Under the pieces are notes generated by a model, which saw only the letters and a program-made list of their open reading frames with translations, ran no database searches and had not been told where the DNA came from. Shown one piece after another: positions 35,521 to 45,739 of a stretch of 64,000 nucleotides of DNA. The position numbers and the translations under genes were made by a program. This DNA is from Sedimentitalea nanhaiensis DSM 24252 (lineage in GTDB: Bacteria > Pseudomonadota > Alphaproteobacteria > Rhodobacterales > Rhodobacteraceae): positions 3,529,321 through 3,593,320 of the forward strand of contig NZ_KI421509.1 of assembly GCF_000473225.1 (NCBI RefSeq), read 5' to 3'. The stretch's first letter is position 1. Each line of letters starts with the position of its first letter.

Positions 35521-36702
35521 TCAGGACCCGGCGGCGATGGCGGTTCCGGCGGCATGGCCCGAGGACCAGGCCCATTGAAAGTTGAATCCGCCCAGCCAGC
35601 CGGTGACATCCACCGCTTCTCCGATCGCGTAGAGGCCGGGTACGGACCTGGCTTGCATACTGCGCGAGGACAGGGCCGACGTGTCGATGCCGCCCAGCGT
35701 GACCTCGGCGGTGCGATACCCTTCGCTGCCCGAGGGCGTCAGGACCCAGTCCGCCAGTGCATCCACCAGCGCCGCGAGGGCGGTGTCGGACTGATCGGCC
35801 AGCCGTCCCGTCAGGGGCAGGAAGGTGGCCAGGTGATCGACCAGCCGTGCCGGCAGGTGACGCGCCAGTTCGGTGCCGAGCTGGCGGCGCCCCGCGCTTT
35901 GGCGTTGAGCGCGCAGCAGATCCATCAGCGGCAGGTCGGGAATCAGGTTGGCGCGGATCTCTTCGCCTTCGCGCCAATAGGACGACAGTTGCAGAATCGC
36001 CGGGCCGGACAGTCCGCGGTGGGTGAACAGCAGGGCTTCGTCAAAGCTGGTGCGGGCATTGGACAGCCGCGCGGGCAGCGCGACACCGGCCAGCGCCGCA
36101 AAGCGGGCGTTGTCGAAAGTCAGCGGCACCAGCGCCGGGCGGGTTTCGGTCAGCGGCAGGTCGAACTGGCGCGCGATGTCATAGGCCAGCCCGGTCGCGC
36201 CCATCTTGGGGATCGATTTGCCGCCGGTGGCCAGCACCAGATTGCGGCAGCTCACGCGACAGCGTGCGCCGTCACGGTCGAGATCGAGCGCAAAGCCGTC
36301 GTCGGTCTTGCGCAGTTCGCGCAGCGATGTGTTCAGCCACAGACCGGCCCCGGCGCGGTCCAGTTCGGCCAGCAGCATGGCGACGATTTGTTTTGCCGAG
36401 CCGTCGCAGAACAATTGCCCCAGCGTCTTTTCATGCCAGGCGATGGCGTGGCGATCCACCAGGTCGATGAAATCCCATTGGGTGTAGCGCGCCAGCGCCG
36501 ATTTGGCGAAATGCGGATTCTGTGACAGGAAATTCTCGGGGGTCGCATGCATGTTGGTAAAGTTGCAGCGCCCGCCTCCGGAAATGCGGATCTTTTCGCC
36601 CGGTGCCCTGGCGTGATCCACCAGCAGCACGCCCGGCCCGGCATGGGCGGCGCACATCAGGCCGGCGGCACCGGCGCCCAGGATGACAGTTTGAAACTCC
36701 AT
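35521..36702 (-). CDS. FAD-dependent oxidoreductase, HI0933/BaiN-like family
   Basis: 393 aa from the ATG at 36702; the frame extends upstream but the dinucleotide motif VILGAGAAGLMCAAHAG at residues 6-22 marks the real N-terminus. GEKIRISGGGRCNFTN is the family signature of the HI0933/YhiN group of flavoproteins, with LATGGKSIPKMGATGLAYDIA in the middle and a late FAD-binding GLYAIGEAVDVTGWLGGFNFQWAWSSG-type end. Biochemical role is unknown for most members. It is the only minus-strand gene inside the dcw cluster and separates murD from ftsW. Confidence 0.88.
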   Translation of the reverse strand: MEFQTVILGAGAAGLMCAAHAGPGVLLVDHARAPGEKIRISGGGRCNFTNMHATPENFLSQNPHFAKSALARYTQWDFIDLVDRHAIAWHEKTLGQLFCDGSAKQIVAMLLAELDRAGAGLWLNTSLRELRKTDDGFALDLDRDGARCRVSCRNLVLATGGKSIPKMGATGLAYDIARQFDLPLTETRPALVPLTFDNARFAALAGVALPARLSNARTSFDEALLFTHRGLSGPAILQLSSYWREGEEIRANLIPDLPLMDLLRAQRQSAGRRQLGTELARHLPARLVDHLATFLPLTGRLADQSDTALAALVDALADWVLTPSGSEGYRTAEVTLGGIDTSALSSRSMQARSVPGLYAIGEAVDVTGWLGGFNFQWAWSSGHAAGTAIAAGS

Positions 36703-36829
36703 GGGCGCCGGTTGGCGTGGATTAGCGCCAAAGACAAGAGGAAGAGACTGGCCTGAACCGGATTTTTGCTGTAGCTTGCGGCTATAGACCCCGCAAAGGG
36801 GCGATCTGAGGCAAAAACGGCGGTTAACC

Positions 36830-37996
36830 ATGACAGAAATGGTGTATGGCGCGCTCCCCGAGCGGGGTGGCGAGCCTATTCTTCCCAAGTGGTGGCGGAC
36901 GCTGGACAAGTGGTCCATGTCCTGTGTTCTGATGCTGTTCGTGATCGGTCTGCTGCTGGGGCTGGCGGCCAGCCCACCGCTGGCGGCGCGCAACGGATTC
37001 GACCCGTTCCATTACGTGACCCGGCAGGCGGTGTTCGGCTTTGCGGCGCTGATCGCGATGCTGCTCACCTCGATGATGTCGACCACGATGGTGCGGCGGC
37101 TGGCGGTGCTGGGGTTTCTGGTTGCCTTTGTCGCGCTGGCCCTGCTGCCGGTTCTGGGCACCGATTTCGGCAAGGGTGCGGTGCGCTGGTATTCGCTGGG
37201 ATTTGCCAGTGTGCAGCCCTCGGAGTTTCTGAAGCCGGGTTTCATCGTTGTGGCGGCCTGGATGCTGGCGGCGAACCAGCAGATCAACGGCCCGCCGGGT
37301 ACGGCCTGGTCCTTTGCCCTGTGTGTCGCCATCGTGCTGATGCTGGCGCTGCAACCCGATTTCGGCCAGGCCTGTCTGATCCTGTTCGGCTGGGGCGTGA
37401 TGTATTTTGTCGCCGGGGCGCCGATGATCCTGTTGGTCGGGATGGCGGCGCTGGTGGTGCTGGGCGGAACGCTGGCCTATTCGAACTCGGAACATTTCGC
37501 GCGCCGGATCGACGGGTTTCTGTCGCCGGACGTCGATCCGACGACGCAGCTTGGCTATGCCACAAATGCGATCCGCGAGGGCGGATTGTTTGGCGTTGGC
37601 GTTGGCGAGGGGCAGGTGAAATGGTCGCTGCCGGATGCGCATACGGATTTCATCGTCGCCGTTGCCGCCGAGGAGTACGGGCTGGTTCTGGTGCTGATCA
37701 TCATCGCGCTTTATGCCAGCATTGTGGTGCGTTCGCTGTTGCGGCTGATGCGCGAGCGCGATCCGTTCATCCGGCTGGCGGGCACCGGTCTGGCCTGTGT
37801 GTTCGGAGTTCAGGCGATGATCAACATGGGCGTTGCCGTGCGCTTGCTGCCAGCCAAGGGCATGACGCTGCCTTTTGTCAGCTATGGCGGCTCGTCGCTG
37901 ATTGCGGGAGGGATCGCCGTGGGCATGTTGCTGGCCTTTACCCGCACGCGACCGCAGGGTGAGTTCGGCGATCTGTTGCGGGGGTATCGGCAATGA
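36830..37996 (+). CDS. ftsW: Septal peptidoglycan polymerase FtsW
   Basis: 388 aa SEDS protein with about ten membrane segments. [25 protein letters not shown] and [12 protein letters not shown] near the end are SEDS hallmarks. It polymerises lipid II at the septum with FtsI. Because a terminator and an inverted gene precede it, it should have its own promoter in the 127 bp upstream; TATAGA at 36783-36788 is a possible -10 box but no good -35 fits. The stop overlaps murG (ATGA). Confidence 0.95.
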   Translation: MTEMVYGALPERGGEPILPKWWRTLDKWSMSCVLMLFVIGLLLGLAASPPLAARNGFDPFHYVTRQAVFGFAALIAMLLTSMMSTTMVRRLAVLGFLVAFVALALLPVLGTDFGKGAVRWYSLGFASVQPSEFLKPGFIVVAAWMLAANQQINGPPGTAWSFALCVAIVLMLALQPDFGQACLILFGWGVMYFVAGAPMILLVGMAALVVLGGTLAYSNSEHFARRIDGFLSPDVDPTTQLGYATNAIREGGLFGVGVGEGQVKWSLPDAHTDFIVAVAAEEYGLVLVLIIIALYASIVVRSLLRLMRERDPFIRLAGTGLACVFGVQAMINMGVAVRLLPAKGMTLPFVSYGGSSLIAGGIAVGMLLAFTRTRPQGEFGDLLRGYRQ

Positions 37997-39087
37997 GCCA
38001 GCCGCTGCTGTTGATGGCGGCGGGCGGGACCGGGGGCCATATGTTCCCGGCCCAGGCCCTGGCCGAAGCGATGCTGAACCGGGGCTGGCGGGTGCGCCTG
38101 TCGACCGATGCGCGTGGCGCGCGGTACACTGGCGGGTTTTCCCATTCCACCGAAATCACCGAGGTGTCGAGCGCCACGTTTGCCCGTGGCGGTCTGGTGG
38201 CCAAGGCGATGGTGGCGCCGCGCATCGCCGCCGGTGTGCTGTCGGCGGCGCGGCAGATGATGCGGGATCGTCCCGATGTGGTGGTGGGGTTTGGCGGTTA
38301 CCCGTCGATCCCGGCGCTGGGGGCGGCGGTGCTGTTGAAGCGACCGCGCATGATCCATGAACAGAACGGAGTGTTGGGGCGGGTGAACCAGCTGTTTGCC
38401 AGCCGTGTCGCCTGTGTTGCCTGTGGGGTCTGGCCCACCGATCTGCCCGAAGGGGCGGGTGGCGTGTATGTGGGAAATCCTGTGCGCAAGGCGGTTCTGG
38501 ACCGTGCCGGGGCGTCCTATATCGTGCCCGGCGACTACCCGATGTCGATTCTGGTGATGGGTGGCAGCCAGGGCGCGCGCATTCTGTCGGACGTCGTTCC
38601 GGATGCCATTGCCAACCTGCCGGACGATATCCGGCGGCATCTGCGGGTCGGCCATCAGGCCCGGCCCGAGGATATCGACCGGGTGACCGCTCGCTATGGC
38701 GCGTTGGGCATCGATGCCGAGGTACAGGCGTTTTTTCAGGACGTGCCACGCCGCATGAGCGAGGCGCAGCTGGTGATCAGCCGGGCCGGGGCCAGTTCGA
38801 TCGCCGATCTGACGGTGATCGGCCGCCCGGCGATTCTGATCCCCTATGCGGCGGCGGCGGGCGATCACCAGACCGCCAACGCCCGTGGGCTGGTTGACGC
38901 CGGGGCGGCCATCCTGATTCCGGAATCGGCGCTTGACGTCGCCAGCCTGGGGGCGCAAATGGCCGCCGTCCTGAGCAATCCGGACGCGGCGCTGCACATG
39001 AGCCAGGCGGCGCTGGCCGCAGGGCTGCCGGACGCGACAGAACGTCTGGTTGCCGTTGTAACCGAATTGGCGGAAAGGACCGACTGA
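37993..39087 (+). CDS. murG: Lipid II synthase (UDP-GlcNAc transferase MurG)
   Basis: 364 aa GT28 enzyme. N-terminal glycine loop [28 protein letters not shown], the second-domain loop [13 protein letters not shown], and [24 protein letters not shown]. It adds GlcNAc to lipid I on the inner face of the membrane. The gene is coupled to ftsW and followed at once by murC. Confidence 0.96.
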   Translation: MSQPLLLMAAGGTGGHMFPAQALAEAMLNRGWRVRLSTDARGARYTGGFSHSTEITEVSSATFARGGLVAKAMVAPRIAAGVLSAARQMMRDRPDVVVGFGGYPSIPALGAAVLLKRPRMIHEQNGVLGRVNQLFASRVACVACGVWPTDLPEGAGGVYVGNPVRKAVLDRAGASYIVPGDYPMSILVMGGSQGARILSDVVPDAIANLPDDIRRHLRVGHQARPEDIDRVTARYGALGIDAEVQAFFQDVPRRMSEAQLVISRAGASSIADLTVIGRPAILIPYAAAAGDHQTANARGLVDAGAAILIPESALDVASLGAQMAAVLSNPDAALHMSQAALAAGLPDATERLVAVVTELAERTD

Positions 39088-39111
39088 CCCATGATGGATG
39101 GAAGCCCTGTT

Positions 39112-40509
39112 ATGAATGCTGCAACCAAACTGCCCCTCGATGTGGGACCGATCCATTTTGTGGGCATCGGCGGTATCGGCATGTCGGGCATCGCCGAGGT
39201 TCTGTTGAACCACGGATACACCGTGCAGGGCAGCGATCTGAAATCCAGTAAGATTACCGAGCGGTTGCAGACCCTGGGGGCGACCGTGTTTGTCGGACAG
39301 GATGCGCAGAACCTGGGCGAAGCCGAGGTGGTGGTGATTTCGTCCGCGATCAAATGCGGCAACCCCGAACTGGACGAGGCGCGTGCGCGCGGGTTGCCGG
39401 TGGTGCGCCGGGCCGAGATGCTTGCCGAGCTGATGCGGCTGAAATCCAACATCGCCGTGGCCGGCACCCATGGCAAGACCACCACCACCACGATGATGGC
39501 CGAGCTGATGGTGGCCGGACAGTTCGATCCAACGGTGATCAATGGCGGGATCATCCACGCCTATGGCTCCAACGCCCGTATGGGACAGGGCGAATGGATG
39601 GTGGTCGAGGCGGACGAGTCCGATGGCACGTTCAACCGGCTGCCCGCGACCATTGCCATCGTCACCAATATCGACCCCGAGCACATGGAGCATTGGGGCG
39701 ATTTCGATACTCTGCGCAACGGGTTTCTGGATTTCGTGTCCAACATCCCGTTCTACGGCGTGGCGGTTTGCTGCACCGACCACCCCGAGGTACAGGCGCT
39801 GGTCGGGCGGATCACGGATCGCCGGGTGGTGACCTATGGGTTCAATGCCCAGGCGGATGTGCGCGCCGTGAACCTGACCTACAAGGCCGGTGTAGCGCAT
39901 TTCGATATCCAGTTGCAGACCGAGGATCGCGTGATCGAGGGCTGTACCCTGCCGATGCCGGGCGATCACAACGTGTCCAACGCCCTTTCGGCGGTGGCCG
40001 TTGCCCGCCATCTGGGCATGAAGACCGGCGAAATCCGCAGCGCGCTGGCAAATTTTGGTGGGGTCAACCGGCGTTTCACCAAGGTGGGCGAGATCGATGG
40101 CGTCACCATCATTGACGATTATGGCCATCATCCGGTGGAAATCGCCGCTGTATTGCGCGCCGCGCGACAGGCCACCGAGGGCCGCGTGATCGCCGTGCAC
40201 CAGCCGCACCGATATACCCGGTTGCACGACCTGTTCGACGATTTCTGCGCTTGTTTCAACGACGCCGATGTAGTTGCCATCGCCGAAGTCTTTGCGGCGG
40301 GCGAAGACCCGATTCCGGGGGCCAGCCGCGACGATCTGGTGGCGGGCCTGATCCGGCACGGTCACCGTCATGCCCGCGCCATCGTCGATGAGGACGACTT
40401 GACGCGCCTGGTGCGTGAACAGGCCAAGCCGGGCGATATGGTGGTCTGTCTGGGCGCCGGGACCATCAGCACCTGGGCCAATGGCTTGCCGGAGCGCCTG
40501 AAGGGGTGA
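39112..40509 (+). CDS. murC: UDP-MurNAc:L-alanine ligase
   Basis: 465 aa Mur ligase. [16 protein letters not shown] near the start, ATP loop [13 protein letters not shown], and [12 protein letters not shown]. It adds the first residue of the stem peptide. ATG at 39091 would add seven residues; I prefer 39112 because MNAATKLP seems the usual beginning in this group and GGAAG lies about 9 nt before it. Both starts are possible. Confidence 0.95.
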   Translation: MNAATKLPLDVGPIHFVGIGGIGMSGIAEVLLNHGYTVQGSDLKSSKITERLQTLGATVFVGQDAQNLGEAEVVVISSAIKCGNPELDEARARGLPVVRRAEMLAELMRLKSNIAVAGTHGKTTTTTMMAELMVAGQFDPTVINGGIIHAYGSNARMGQGEWMVVEADESDGTFNRLPATIAIVTNIDPEHMEHWGDFDTLRNGFLDFVSNIPFYGVAVCCTDHPEVQALVGRITDRRVVTYGFNAQADVRAVNLTYKAGVAHFDIQLQTEDRVIEGCTLPMPGDHNVSNALSAVAVARHLGMKTGEIRSALANFGGVNRRFTKVGEIDGVTIIDDYGHHPVEIAAVLRAARQATEGRVIAVHQPHRYTRLHDLFDDFCACFNDADVVAIAEVFAAGEDPIPGASRDDLVAGLIRHGHRHARAIVDEDDLTRLVREQAKPGDMVVCLGAGTISTWANGLPERLKG

Positions 40510-40568
40510 CGGGCGATGCGGGCAAGGATCGACATCCGGAGTGAACCGCTGACGATCGGGCCACCGGC

Positions 40569-40826
40569 ATGAGCCTGTCGATCACATTGGCGGCGCTCTG
40601 GGCGGTGGCGGCAACCACGGTTGCCTTGCTGCCGATGCAACGTCAGTATTTGCCCGGCGGTGCGCTGTTGCTGATCGCTCCGGGTCTGATTGTGTTTCTG
40701 GGGGTCCAGCATGGCTGGATCGCCGCGACGGCGGGGCTGCTGGGCCTTGCGTCGATGTTTCGTACGCCGCTGCGGTATTACGGGTCCATATGGCGCGCCC
40801 GGGTTTTGACGAAGGAGCCGAAATGA
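40569..40826 (+). CDS. DUF2484 small membrane protein, copy 1
   Basis: 85 aa, two or three hydrophobic segments covering most of its length (about 2-22, 30-62), ending in a basic tail. It matches DUF2484, a small family I know only from Rhodobacterales dcw clusters. Its pattern LAALWAVAATTVALLPMQRQY is repeated in the next gene (LAALWALGANILAMLPSRDN), showing tandem duplication. The stop overlaps the next start (ATGA). Function unknown. Confidence 0.82.
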   Translation: MSLSITLAALWAVAATTVALLPMQRQYLPGGALLLIAPGLIVFLGVQHGWIAATAGLLGLASMFRTPLRYYGSIWRARVLTKEPK

Positions 40827-41089
40827 CCCCGTCCCTGATTCTGGCAGCCCTTTGGGCGTTGGGTGCGAATATTCTCGCGATGCTGCCCAGTCGTGACAAC
40901 CATTGGCGGCGGGCATACGGCCTGATCATCGTGGGCATTCCGATTCTGGGCTATGTCACCTTTCAGAACGGCCCGTGGGTCGGGATGGCGGTCTTGCTGG
41001 CGGGCATGTGGATGCTGCGTTGGCCAGTGATTTATCTGGGCCGCTGGACAAAGCGCCTGATGCAGGGCAAGACCGCCGCCGAGGACTGA
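40823..41089 (+). CDS. DUF2484 small membrane protein, copy 2
   Basis: 88 aa paralogue of the gene before it, sharing the N-terminal hydrophobic motif and a C-terminal basic segment (RWPVIYLGRWTKRLMQG). The ATG at 40823 overlaps the previous stop. Three hydrophobic segments. Location between murC and murB suggests an envelope or divisome-related role, which is inference only. Confidence 0.82.
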   Translation: MTPSLILAALWALGANILAMLPSRDNHWRRAYGLIIVGIPILGYVTFQNGPWVGMAVLLAGMWMLRWPVIYLGRWTKRLMQGKTAAED

Positions 41090-41111
41090 CGCTTGCTGGA
41101 GGACGAGAAAC

Positions 41112-41408
41112 ATGGACGTATCCGGAACCATTGCCTATCTGCCGCTCACCGCGATGATTGCGGGGGCCATTGCGGGGCTGATCTGCGGGCGCTTTCTGAC
41201 CGGTCGCGGGCTGTGGGTGCTGATTGTTGCGCTGTCGGTGTGGGCGCTGGTGCTGATCGTGCAGCTGGCGATGATCCAGCCGGGCAATGAAGAGGCGGCT
41301 TTTGGACCTTTTGTGTGGCTGACCGGCGGTGTGTTGCCAGCGTTGTTTGCGTCGATCATGGGGACCATGGGCGGGCGGGCTCTGCGCAAACGCACCCTGG
41401 ACGCATGA
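41112..41408 (+). CDS. Small membrane protein between DUF2484 and murB, unknown
   Basis: 98 aa with three predicted membrane segments (about 8-27, 32-53, 63-85) and a basic end. No family recognised. GCTGGAGGACG lies about 10 nt upstream. The stop overlaps the murB start (ATGA), so it is translated together with murB. Gly-rich segments with [12 protein letters not shown] and MGTMGG suggest tight helix packing. Confidence 0.78.
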   Translation: MDVSGTIAYLPLTAMIAGAIAGLICGRFLTGRGLWVLIVALSVWALVLIVQLAMIQPGNEEAAFGPFVWLTGGVLPALFASIMGTMGGRALRKRTLDA

Positions 41409-42340
41409 CTGCCATCCCTGACCCGCTGACTCTGCGCGGCCGCCTGACGCCGAACCGGGAGTTGTCGGATTTGACATGGTTGCGGGTCGGCGGGGCTGCT
41501 GATTGGCTGTTTCAGCCCGCCGATGCACAGGATCTGGCACGGTTTCTGGCCGCTCTGGATCCGCAGGTCGCGGTGTTCCCGATGGGCGTTGGCAGCAATC
41601 TGATCGTGCGGGATGGAGGCCTGCGTGCGGTGGTGATCCGGCTGGGGCGCGGGTTCAACGGCATCGGGATCGAAGGCGACAGCGTCACCGCTGGCGCTGC
41701 GGCCCTGGATGGGCATGTGGCGCGCAAAGCGGCGGATGCCGGGGTGGATCTGACCTTTTTGCGCACGATTCCGGGCAGTATCGGCGGTGCCGTGCGTATG
41801 AATGCGGGCTGTTACGGCAGCTATGTGGCCGACCATCTGGTCTCGGCCCGTGCGGTTACCCGGTCGGGTGAGATCGTGACGCTGACGCCGCAGGATCTGA
41901 ACCTGCGCTACCGCCAGTCCGATCTGCCCGAAGGGGCGGTGCTGATCGAGGCGGTGCTGACCGGGCCAAGGGCCGACAGCAAGGAATTGCACGCGCGTAT
42001 GGCGGCGCAGCTGCAAAAGCGCGATGAAACCCAACCCACCCGCGACCGCAGCGCCGGGTCGACATTTCGCAATCCGGCCGGATTTTCCAGCACCGGGCGC
42101 GCGGACGATGTGCATGACCTCAAGGCGTGGAAGGTGATTGATCAGGCCGGGCTGCGCGGCGCGCGGCGCGGTGGCGCCCAGATGAGCGAGAAACACCCGA
42201 ATTTCCTGATCAACACCGGCACAGCCAGCGCCGCCGATCTCGAGGGTCTGGGCGAAGAAGTGCGAAAAAAGGTTTACGATTCCAGCGGGATCACGCTAGA
42301 GTGGGAAATCATGCGGGTCGGCGAACCCGCGGATACATAA
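41405..42340 (+). CDS. murB: UDP-N-acetylenolpyruvoylglucosamine reductase
   Basis: 311 aa FAD enzyme. [58 protein letters not shown] with the proton-donor Ser, and EKHPNFLIN are all MurB motifs. It reduces UDP-GlcNAc-enolpyruvate to UDP-MurNAc with NADPH. The ATG at 41405 overlaps the small membrane protein gene. Confidence 0.96.
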   Translation: MTAIPDPLTLRGRLTPNRELSDLTWLRVGGAADWLFQPADAQDLARFLAALDPQVAVFPMGVGSNLIVRDGGLRAVVIRLGRGFNGIGIEGDSVTAGAAALDGHVARKAADAGVDLTFLRTIPGSIGGAVRMNAGCYGSYVADHLVSARAVTRSGEIVTLTPQDLNLRYRQSDLPEGAVLIEAVLTGPRADSKELHARMAAQLQKRDETQPTRDRSAGSTFRNPAGFSSTGRADDVHDLKAWKVIDQAGLRGARRGGAQMSEKHPNFLINTGTASAADLEGLGEEVRKKVYDSSGITLEWEIMRVGEPADT

Positions 42341-42445
42341 AACTCTCCGACCGCGACACCGACAGGCAAAAACGGACGCGGTGCAGACGGGGAAAATGCA
42401 AGGCACCGGCCATTTATAAGGTCCGGGCAAATCGAGGCAATTGTC

Positions 42446-43366
42446 GTGGGTCAGTCGAGCAGGACTCCCCTGACGGTGGCGGTATTGATGGGCGGACCCT
42501 CGGCTGAACGCGAGGTGTCACTGTCCAGCGGGCGCGAGTGCGCAGCCGCTCTGCGGGGCGAAGGATTTGAGGTCACCGAGCTGGATGCCGGTGCAGACCT
42601 CTGTGGGCGTTTGCGCGCCCTGTCTCCTGATGTTGTGTTCAACGCCCTGCATGGTCGCTGGGGCGAAGACGGTTGTGTCCAGGGCCTGCTGGAATGGCTG
42701 GGTCTGCCCTATACCCATTCCGGTGTTCTGTCCTCGGCGTTGGCGATGGACAAACAGCGCACGAAAGCCGTGTTCCGGGCCGCCGGTCTGCCGGTGGCGG
42801 ACAGCCAGATCCGCGACAAGATCGACGTGATGGCGCGGCATGTGATGGCGCCGCCCTATGTGGTCAAACCCAATAGCGAAGGGTCGTCGGTCGGTGTCTA
42901 TCTGGTGCATGAGGCGGCAAACGGGCCGCCGCAGCTGTCGGCTGAGATGCCCGAACGGGTGATGGTGGAAACCTTTGTGCCGGGGCGCGAGCTGACCACG
43001 ACGGTGATGGGCGATCGGGCCCTGACGGTGACCGATATTCTGACGGATGGCTGGTATGACTATGACGCCAAATACAAGCCTGGCGGGTCGCGCCATGTGG
43101 TGCCTGCCGACATCCCGAACAAGATTTTCGACCTGTGCATGGACTATGCCTTGCGTGCGCATCGGGCGTTGGGGTGCCGCGGTGTCAGCCGCACCGATTT
43201 CCGATGGGATGAAGCGCGCGGGGTCGAGGGGCTGTATTTGCTGGAAACCAACACGCAGCCGGGCATGACGCCGACTTCGCTGTCGCCCGAACAGGCATTG
43301 GCGGCGGGGCTGGGTTTTGGGGCTCTGTGCCGCTGGATGGTCGAGGACGCGTCATGCAATCGATGA
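42446..43366 (+). CDS. ddl: D-alanine:D-alanine ligase
   Basis: 306 aa ATP-grasp enzyme. [19 protein letters not shown] start, [50 protein letters not shown], and [15 protein letters not shown] with the metal ligands. It makes the dipeptide used by MurF. The start is GTG at 42446, preceded by GAGGCAATTGTC. A 105-bp gap before it, the largest within this part of the cluster, could hold an internal promoter. Confidence 0.95.
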   Translation: MGQSSRTPLTVAVLMGGPSAEREVSLSSGRECAAALRGEGFEVTELDAGADLCGRLRALSPDVVFNALHGRWGEDGCVQGLLEWLGLPYTHSGVLSSALAMDKQRTKAVFRAAGLPVADSQIRDKIDVMARHVMAPPYVVKPNSEGSSVGVYLVHEAANGPPQLSAEMPERVMVETFVPGRELTTTVMGDRALTVTDILTDGWYDYDAKYKPGGSRHVVPADIPNKIFDLCMDYALRAHRALGCRGVSRTDFRWDEARGVEGLYLLETNTQPGMTPTSLSPEQALAAGLGFGALCRWMVEDASCNR

Positions 43367-44226
43367 CTCCTATTCCACGCGATCCGGCGCCGTCGCGCCT
43401 GCGGTACAGGTTGCAGCGCTGGATGCTGACGCCCGGTATCCGGCATGGAATGCGGATCGGTATTCCGCTGGCGCTGATTGTGGCTGGCGTTGCTGGGTAT
43501 CTGGCCGATCAGGGCCGCCGCGACGGGCTGGTTCAGTTTGTGGCCGATCTGCGTGCCAGCATCGAGGAACGCCCCGAGTTCATGGTGGAACTGATGGCGA
43601 TCGATGGGGCCGGTCCGACTCTGGCGCAAGAGATTCGCGATGCGGTTCCGCTGGAATTTCCGGCCAGCTCGTTCGATCTGGATCTGGAGGCCATCCGCGC
43701 AACCATTGCCGGGCTGGACCCGGTACAGTCGGTCAGGTTGCGCATCCGTCCGGGCGGTGTGTTGCAGGTGGATGTAACCGAACGGGTCCCGGTGATTGTC
43801 TGGCGCACCCGCGCCGGCGTGTCGTTGCTGGATGCGACCGGTGCCCATATCTATGCGATCCCGAACCGGACCGAGCGCGCGGATCTGCCGCTGATCGCCG
43901 GGGAAGGTGCCGATGGTGCCGTGGACGAGGCGTTGGCGCTGATCGCAGCGGCAAAACCGTTGAAGGCGCGGCTGCGCGGACTGGTGCGGATCGGCGAGCG
44001 CCGCTGGGATGTGGTGCTGGACCGGGATCAGCGCATATTGCTGCCGCCGGACCGTCCGGTGGGGGCGCTGGAACGGGTCATTGCGCTGAGCGAGGCGCAG
44101 GACATGCTGGAACGGGATGTGGCGGTGGTCGATTTGCGGCTGGCAAACCGGCCAACCCTAAGAATGACATCGGACGCCGTTCAGGAATGGTGGCGAATCC
44201 GGGAAATCAACGGAAGCGGGCAGTAA
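43354..44226 (+). CDS. ftsQ: Cell division protein FtsQ
   Basis: 290 aa bitopic protein: basic cytoplasmic tip, one membrane segment (about 33-52), a POTRA-like segment (about residues 75-145, [29 protein letters not shown]) and a beta domain. It scaffolds FtsL and FtsB at the septum. The ATG at 43354 has GAGGA 8-12 nt upstream; an in-frame ATG at 43363 would overlap the ddl stop (ATGA) and is an alternative. Confidence 0.9.
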   Translation: MQSMTPIPRDPAPSRLRYRLQRWMLTPGIRHGMRIGIPLALIVAGVAGYLADQGRRDGLVQFVADLRASIEERPEFMVELMAIDGAGPTLAQEIRDAVPLEFPASSFDLDLEAIRATIAGLDPVQSVRLRIRPGGVLQVDVTERVPVIVWRTRAGVSLLDATGAHIYAIPNRTERADLPLIAGEGADGAVDEALALIAAAKPLKARLRGLVRIGERRWDVVLDRDQRILLPPDRPVGALERVIALSEAQDMLERDVAVVDLRLANRPTLRMTSDAVQEWWRIREINGSGQ

Positions 44227-44229
44227 AGA

Positions 44230-45564
44230 ATGGCGGATTTCTATCATACCCAACGCGCGATGCGGCAGATGCGGCGGCAGGCCCTGCAACGCGGTGTCAT
44301 TGCCATTCTGGATGTGGGCAGTTCCAAGACCGCCTGTCTGGTGCTGCGCTTTGACGGCATCGGGCGGCTGAGCGAGGACAACTCGATCGGCTCGCTGGCG
44401 GGGCAATCGGGATTTCGCGTCATCGGCGCGGCCACCACCCGCTCGCGCGGGGTGCAGTTTGGTGAAATCACCGCGATGCAGGAAACCGAACGGGCGATCC
44501 GCACGGCGGTGCAGGCGGCGCAGAAGATGGCCGAGATACGTGTCGATCACGTGATCGCCTGTTTTTCGGGCGCCAATCCGCGCAGCTATGGGCTGGATGC
44601 GCAGACCGAGCTGGAAGGTCAGGTCGTCACCGAACACGAGGTCGCCCGCGTGCTGGCCGCCTGCGAGGTGCCGGAATACGGCACCGGGCGCGAGGTGCTG
44701 CATGCGCAGCCGGTGAACTTTGCGCTGGATCACCGCTCGGGGCTGTCGGACCCGCGCGGACAATTGGGCCAGACCCTGTCGGTGGACATGCACATGCTGA
44801 CCGTGGATGCGGATGCGGTGCAGAATCTGGTCCATTGTGTCAAACGCTGCGATCTGGAACTGGCCGGGATCGCCAGTTCCGCCTATGCCAGCGGAATTTC
44901 CGCGCTGGTCGAGGACGAACAGGAACTGGGTGCGGCCTGTATCGATCTGGGCGGCGGATCGACCGGTGTGTCGATCTTTATGAAGAAACACCTGATCTAT
45001 GCCGATTGCGTCCGCATGGGGGGTGATCACATTACCAGCGACATTTCCATGGGGTTGGGTATTCCGGCGGCCAATGCCGAGCGGATCAAGACCTTTTATG
45101 GCGGGGTGCATGCGACCGGCATGGACGACCGCGAGATGATCGAGATCGGCGGCGATACCGGTGACTATGAACACGACCGGCGTCGCGTATCGCGTGCCGA
45201 ACTGATCGGCATCATGCGCCCCCGCGTCGAGGAGATACTGGAAGAGGTTCGCATCCGGCTGGACGCGGCGGGTTTTGAGCACCTGCCCAGCCAGCAGATC
45301 GTGCTGACCGGTGGCGGCAGTCAGATTCCGGGCCTTGGCGGGCTGGCCAGCCGCATGTTGGGACAACAGGTTCGGCTGGGCCGCCCCCTGCGGGTTCACG
45401 GTCTGCCGCAGGCTGCGACGGGGCCGGGTTTTGCCGGGGCGGTGGGGTTGTCTCTGTTCGCGGCCCATCCCCAGGACGAGTGGTGGGATTTCGAAATTCC
45501 CGTGGACCGCTATCCGAAACGCTCGCTCAAGCGGGCGGTCAAATGGTTCCGGGACAATTGGTGA
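44230..45564 (+). CDS. ftsA: Cell division protein FtsA
   Basis: 444 aa actin-like ATPase. Phosphate 1 loop AILDVGSSKTACLVL, the extra 1C domain with EITAMQETERAIRTAVQAAQ, phosphate 2 loop ACIDLGGGSTGVSIF, and the late LTGGGSQIPGLGGLASRML adenosine motif. The C-terminal amphipathic helix KRSLKRAVKWFRDNW tethers it to the membrane. It anchors FtsZ. 3 bp after ftsQ. Confidence 0.96.
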   Translation: MADFYHTQRAMRQMRRQALQRGVIAILDVGSSKTACLVLRFDGIGRLSEDNSIGSLAGQSGFRVIGAATTRSRGVQFGEITAMQETERAIRTAVQAAQKMAEIRVDHVIACFSGANPRSYGLDAQTELEGQVVTEHEVARVLAACEVPEYGTGREVLHAQPVNFALDHRSGLSDPRGQLGQTLSVDMHMLTVDADAVQNLVHCVKRCDLELAGIASSAYASGISALVEDEQELGAACIDLGGGSTGVSIFMKKHLIYADCVRMGGDHITSDISMGLGIPAANAERIKTFYGGVHATGMDDREMIEIGGDTGDYEHDRRRVSRAELIGIMRPRVEEILEEVRIRLDAAGFEHLPSQQIVLTGGGSQIPGLGGLASRMLGQQVRLGRPLRVHGLPQAATGPGFAGAVGLSLFAAHPQDEWWDFEIPVDRYPKRSLKRAVKWFRDNW

Positions 45565-45654
45565 TCGCTATATCTGGCGAGTTCAGCCAGATCGCGCGGG
45601 GACAAGCATGATTCTGCCCATATTTTGGGGTATTTTTGCGTTTTTTTGGTGACG

Positions 45655-45681
45655 CCCGACACGCAGACAGGTAGAGTCGGG
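45655..45681 (+). promoter_or_regulatory. Hairpin in the ftsZ leader
   Basis: CCCGAC (45655-45660) pairs with GTCGGG (45676-45681) across a 15-nt loop, about 60 nt before ftsZ. The T-rich run lies upstream of the hairpin, not downstream, so it is not a terminator of ftsA. It could affect ftsZ mRNA stability or translation. Confidence 0.35.
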
Positions 45682-45739
45682 GGAATATTACGGTAAAAAC
45701 ACTCGCGAATGCGGGTCGGCAGCACAGGCGGAACCTACA

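Noticed and set aside
36830..36840. TTAACCAT just before ftsW as a CtrA half-site
   Set aside because: Only one half-site is present and it overlaps the start codon; no second TTAA at the needed spacing.
45610..45660. T-rich run after ftsA as an intrinsic terminator
   Set aside because: No hairpin precedes the T-run; the only stem (45655-45681) lies after it.
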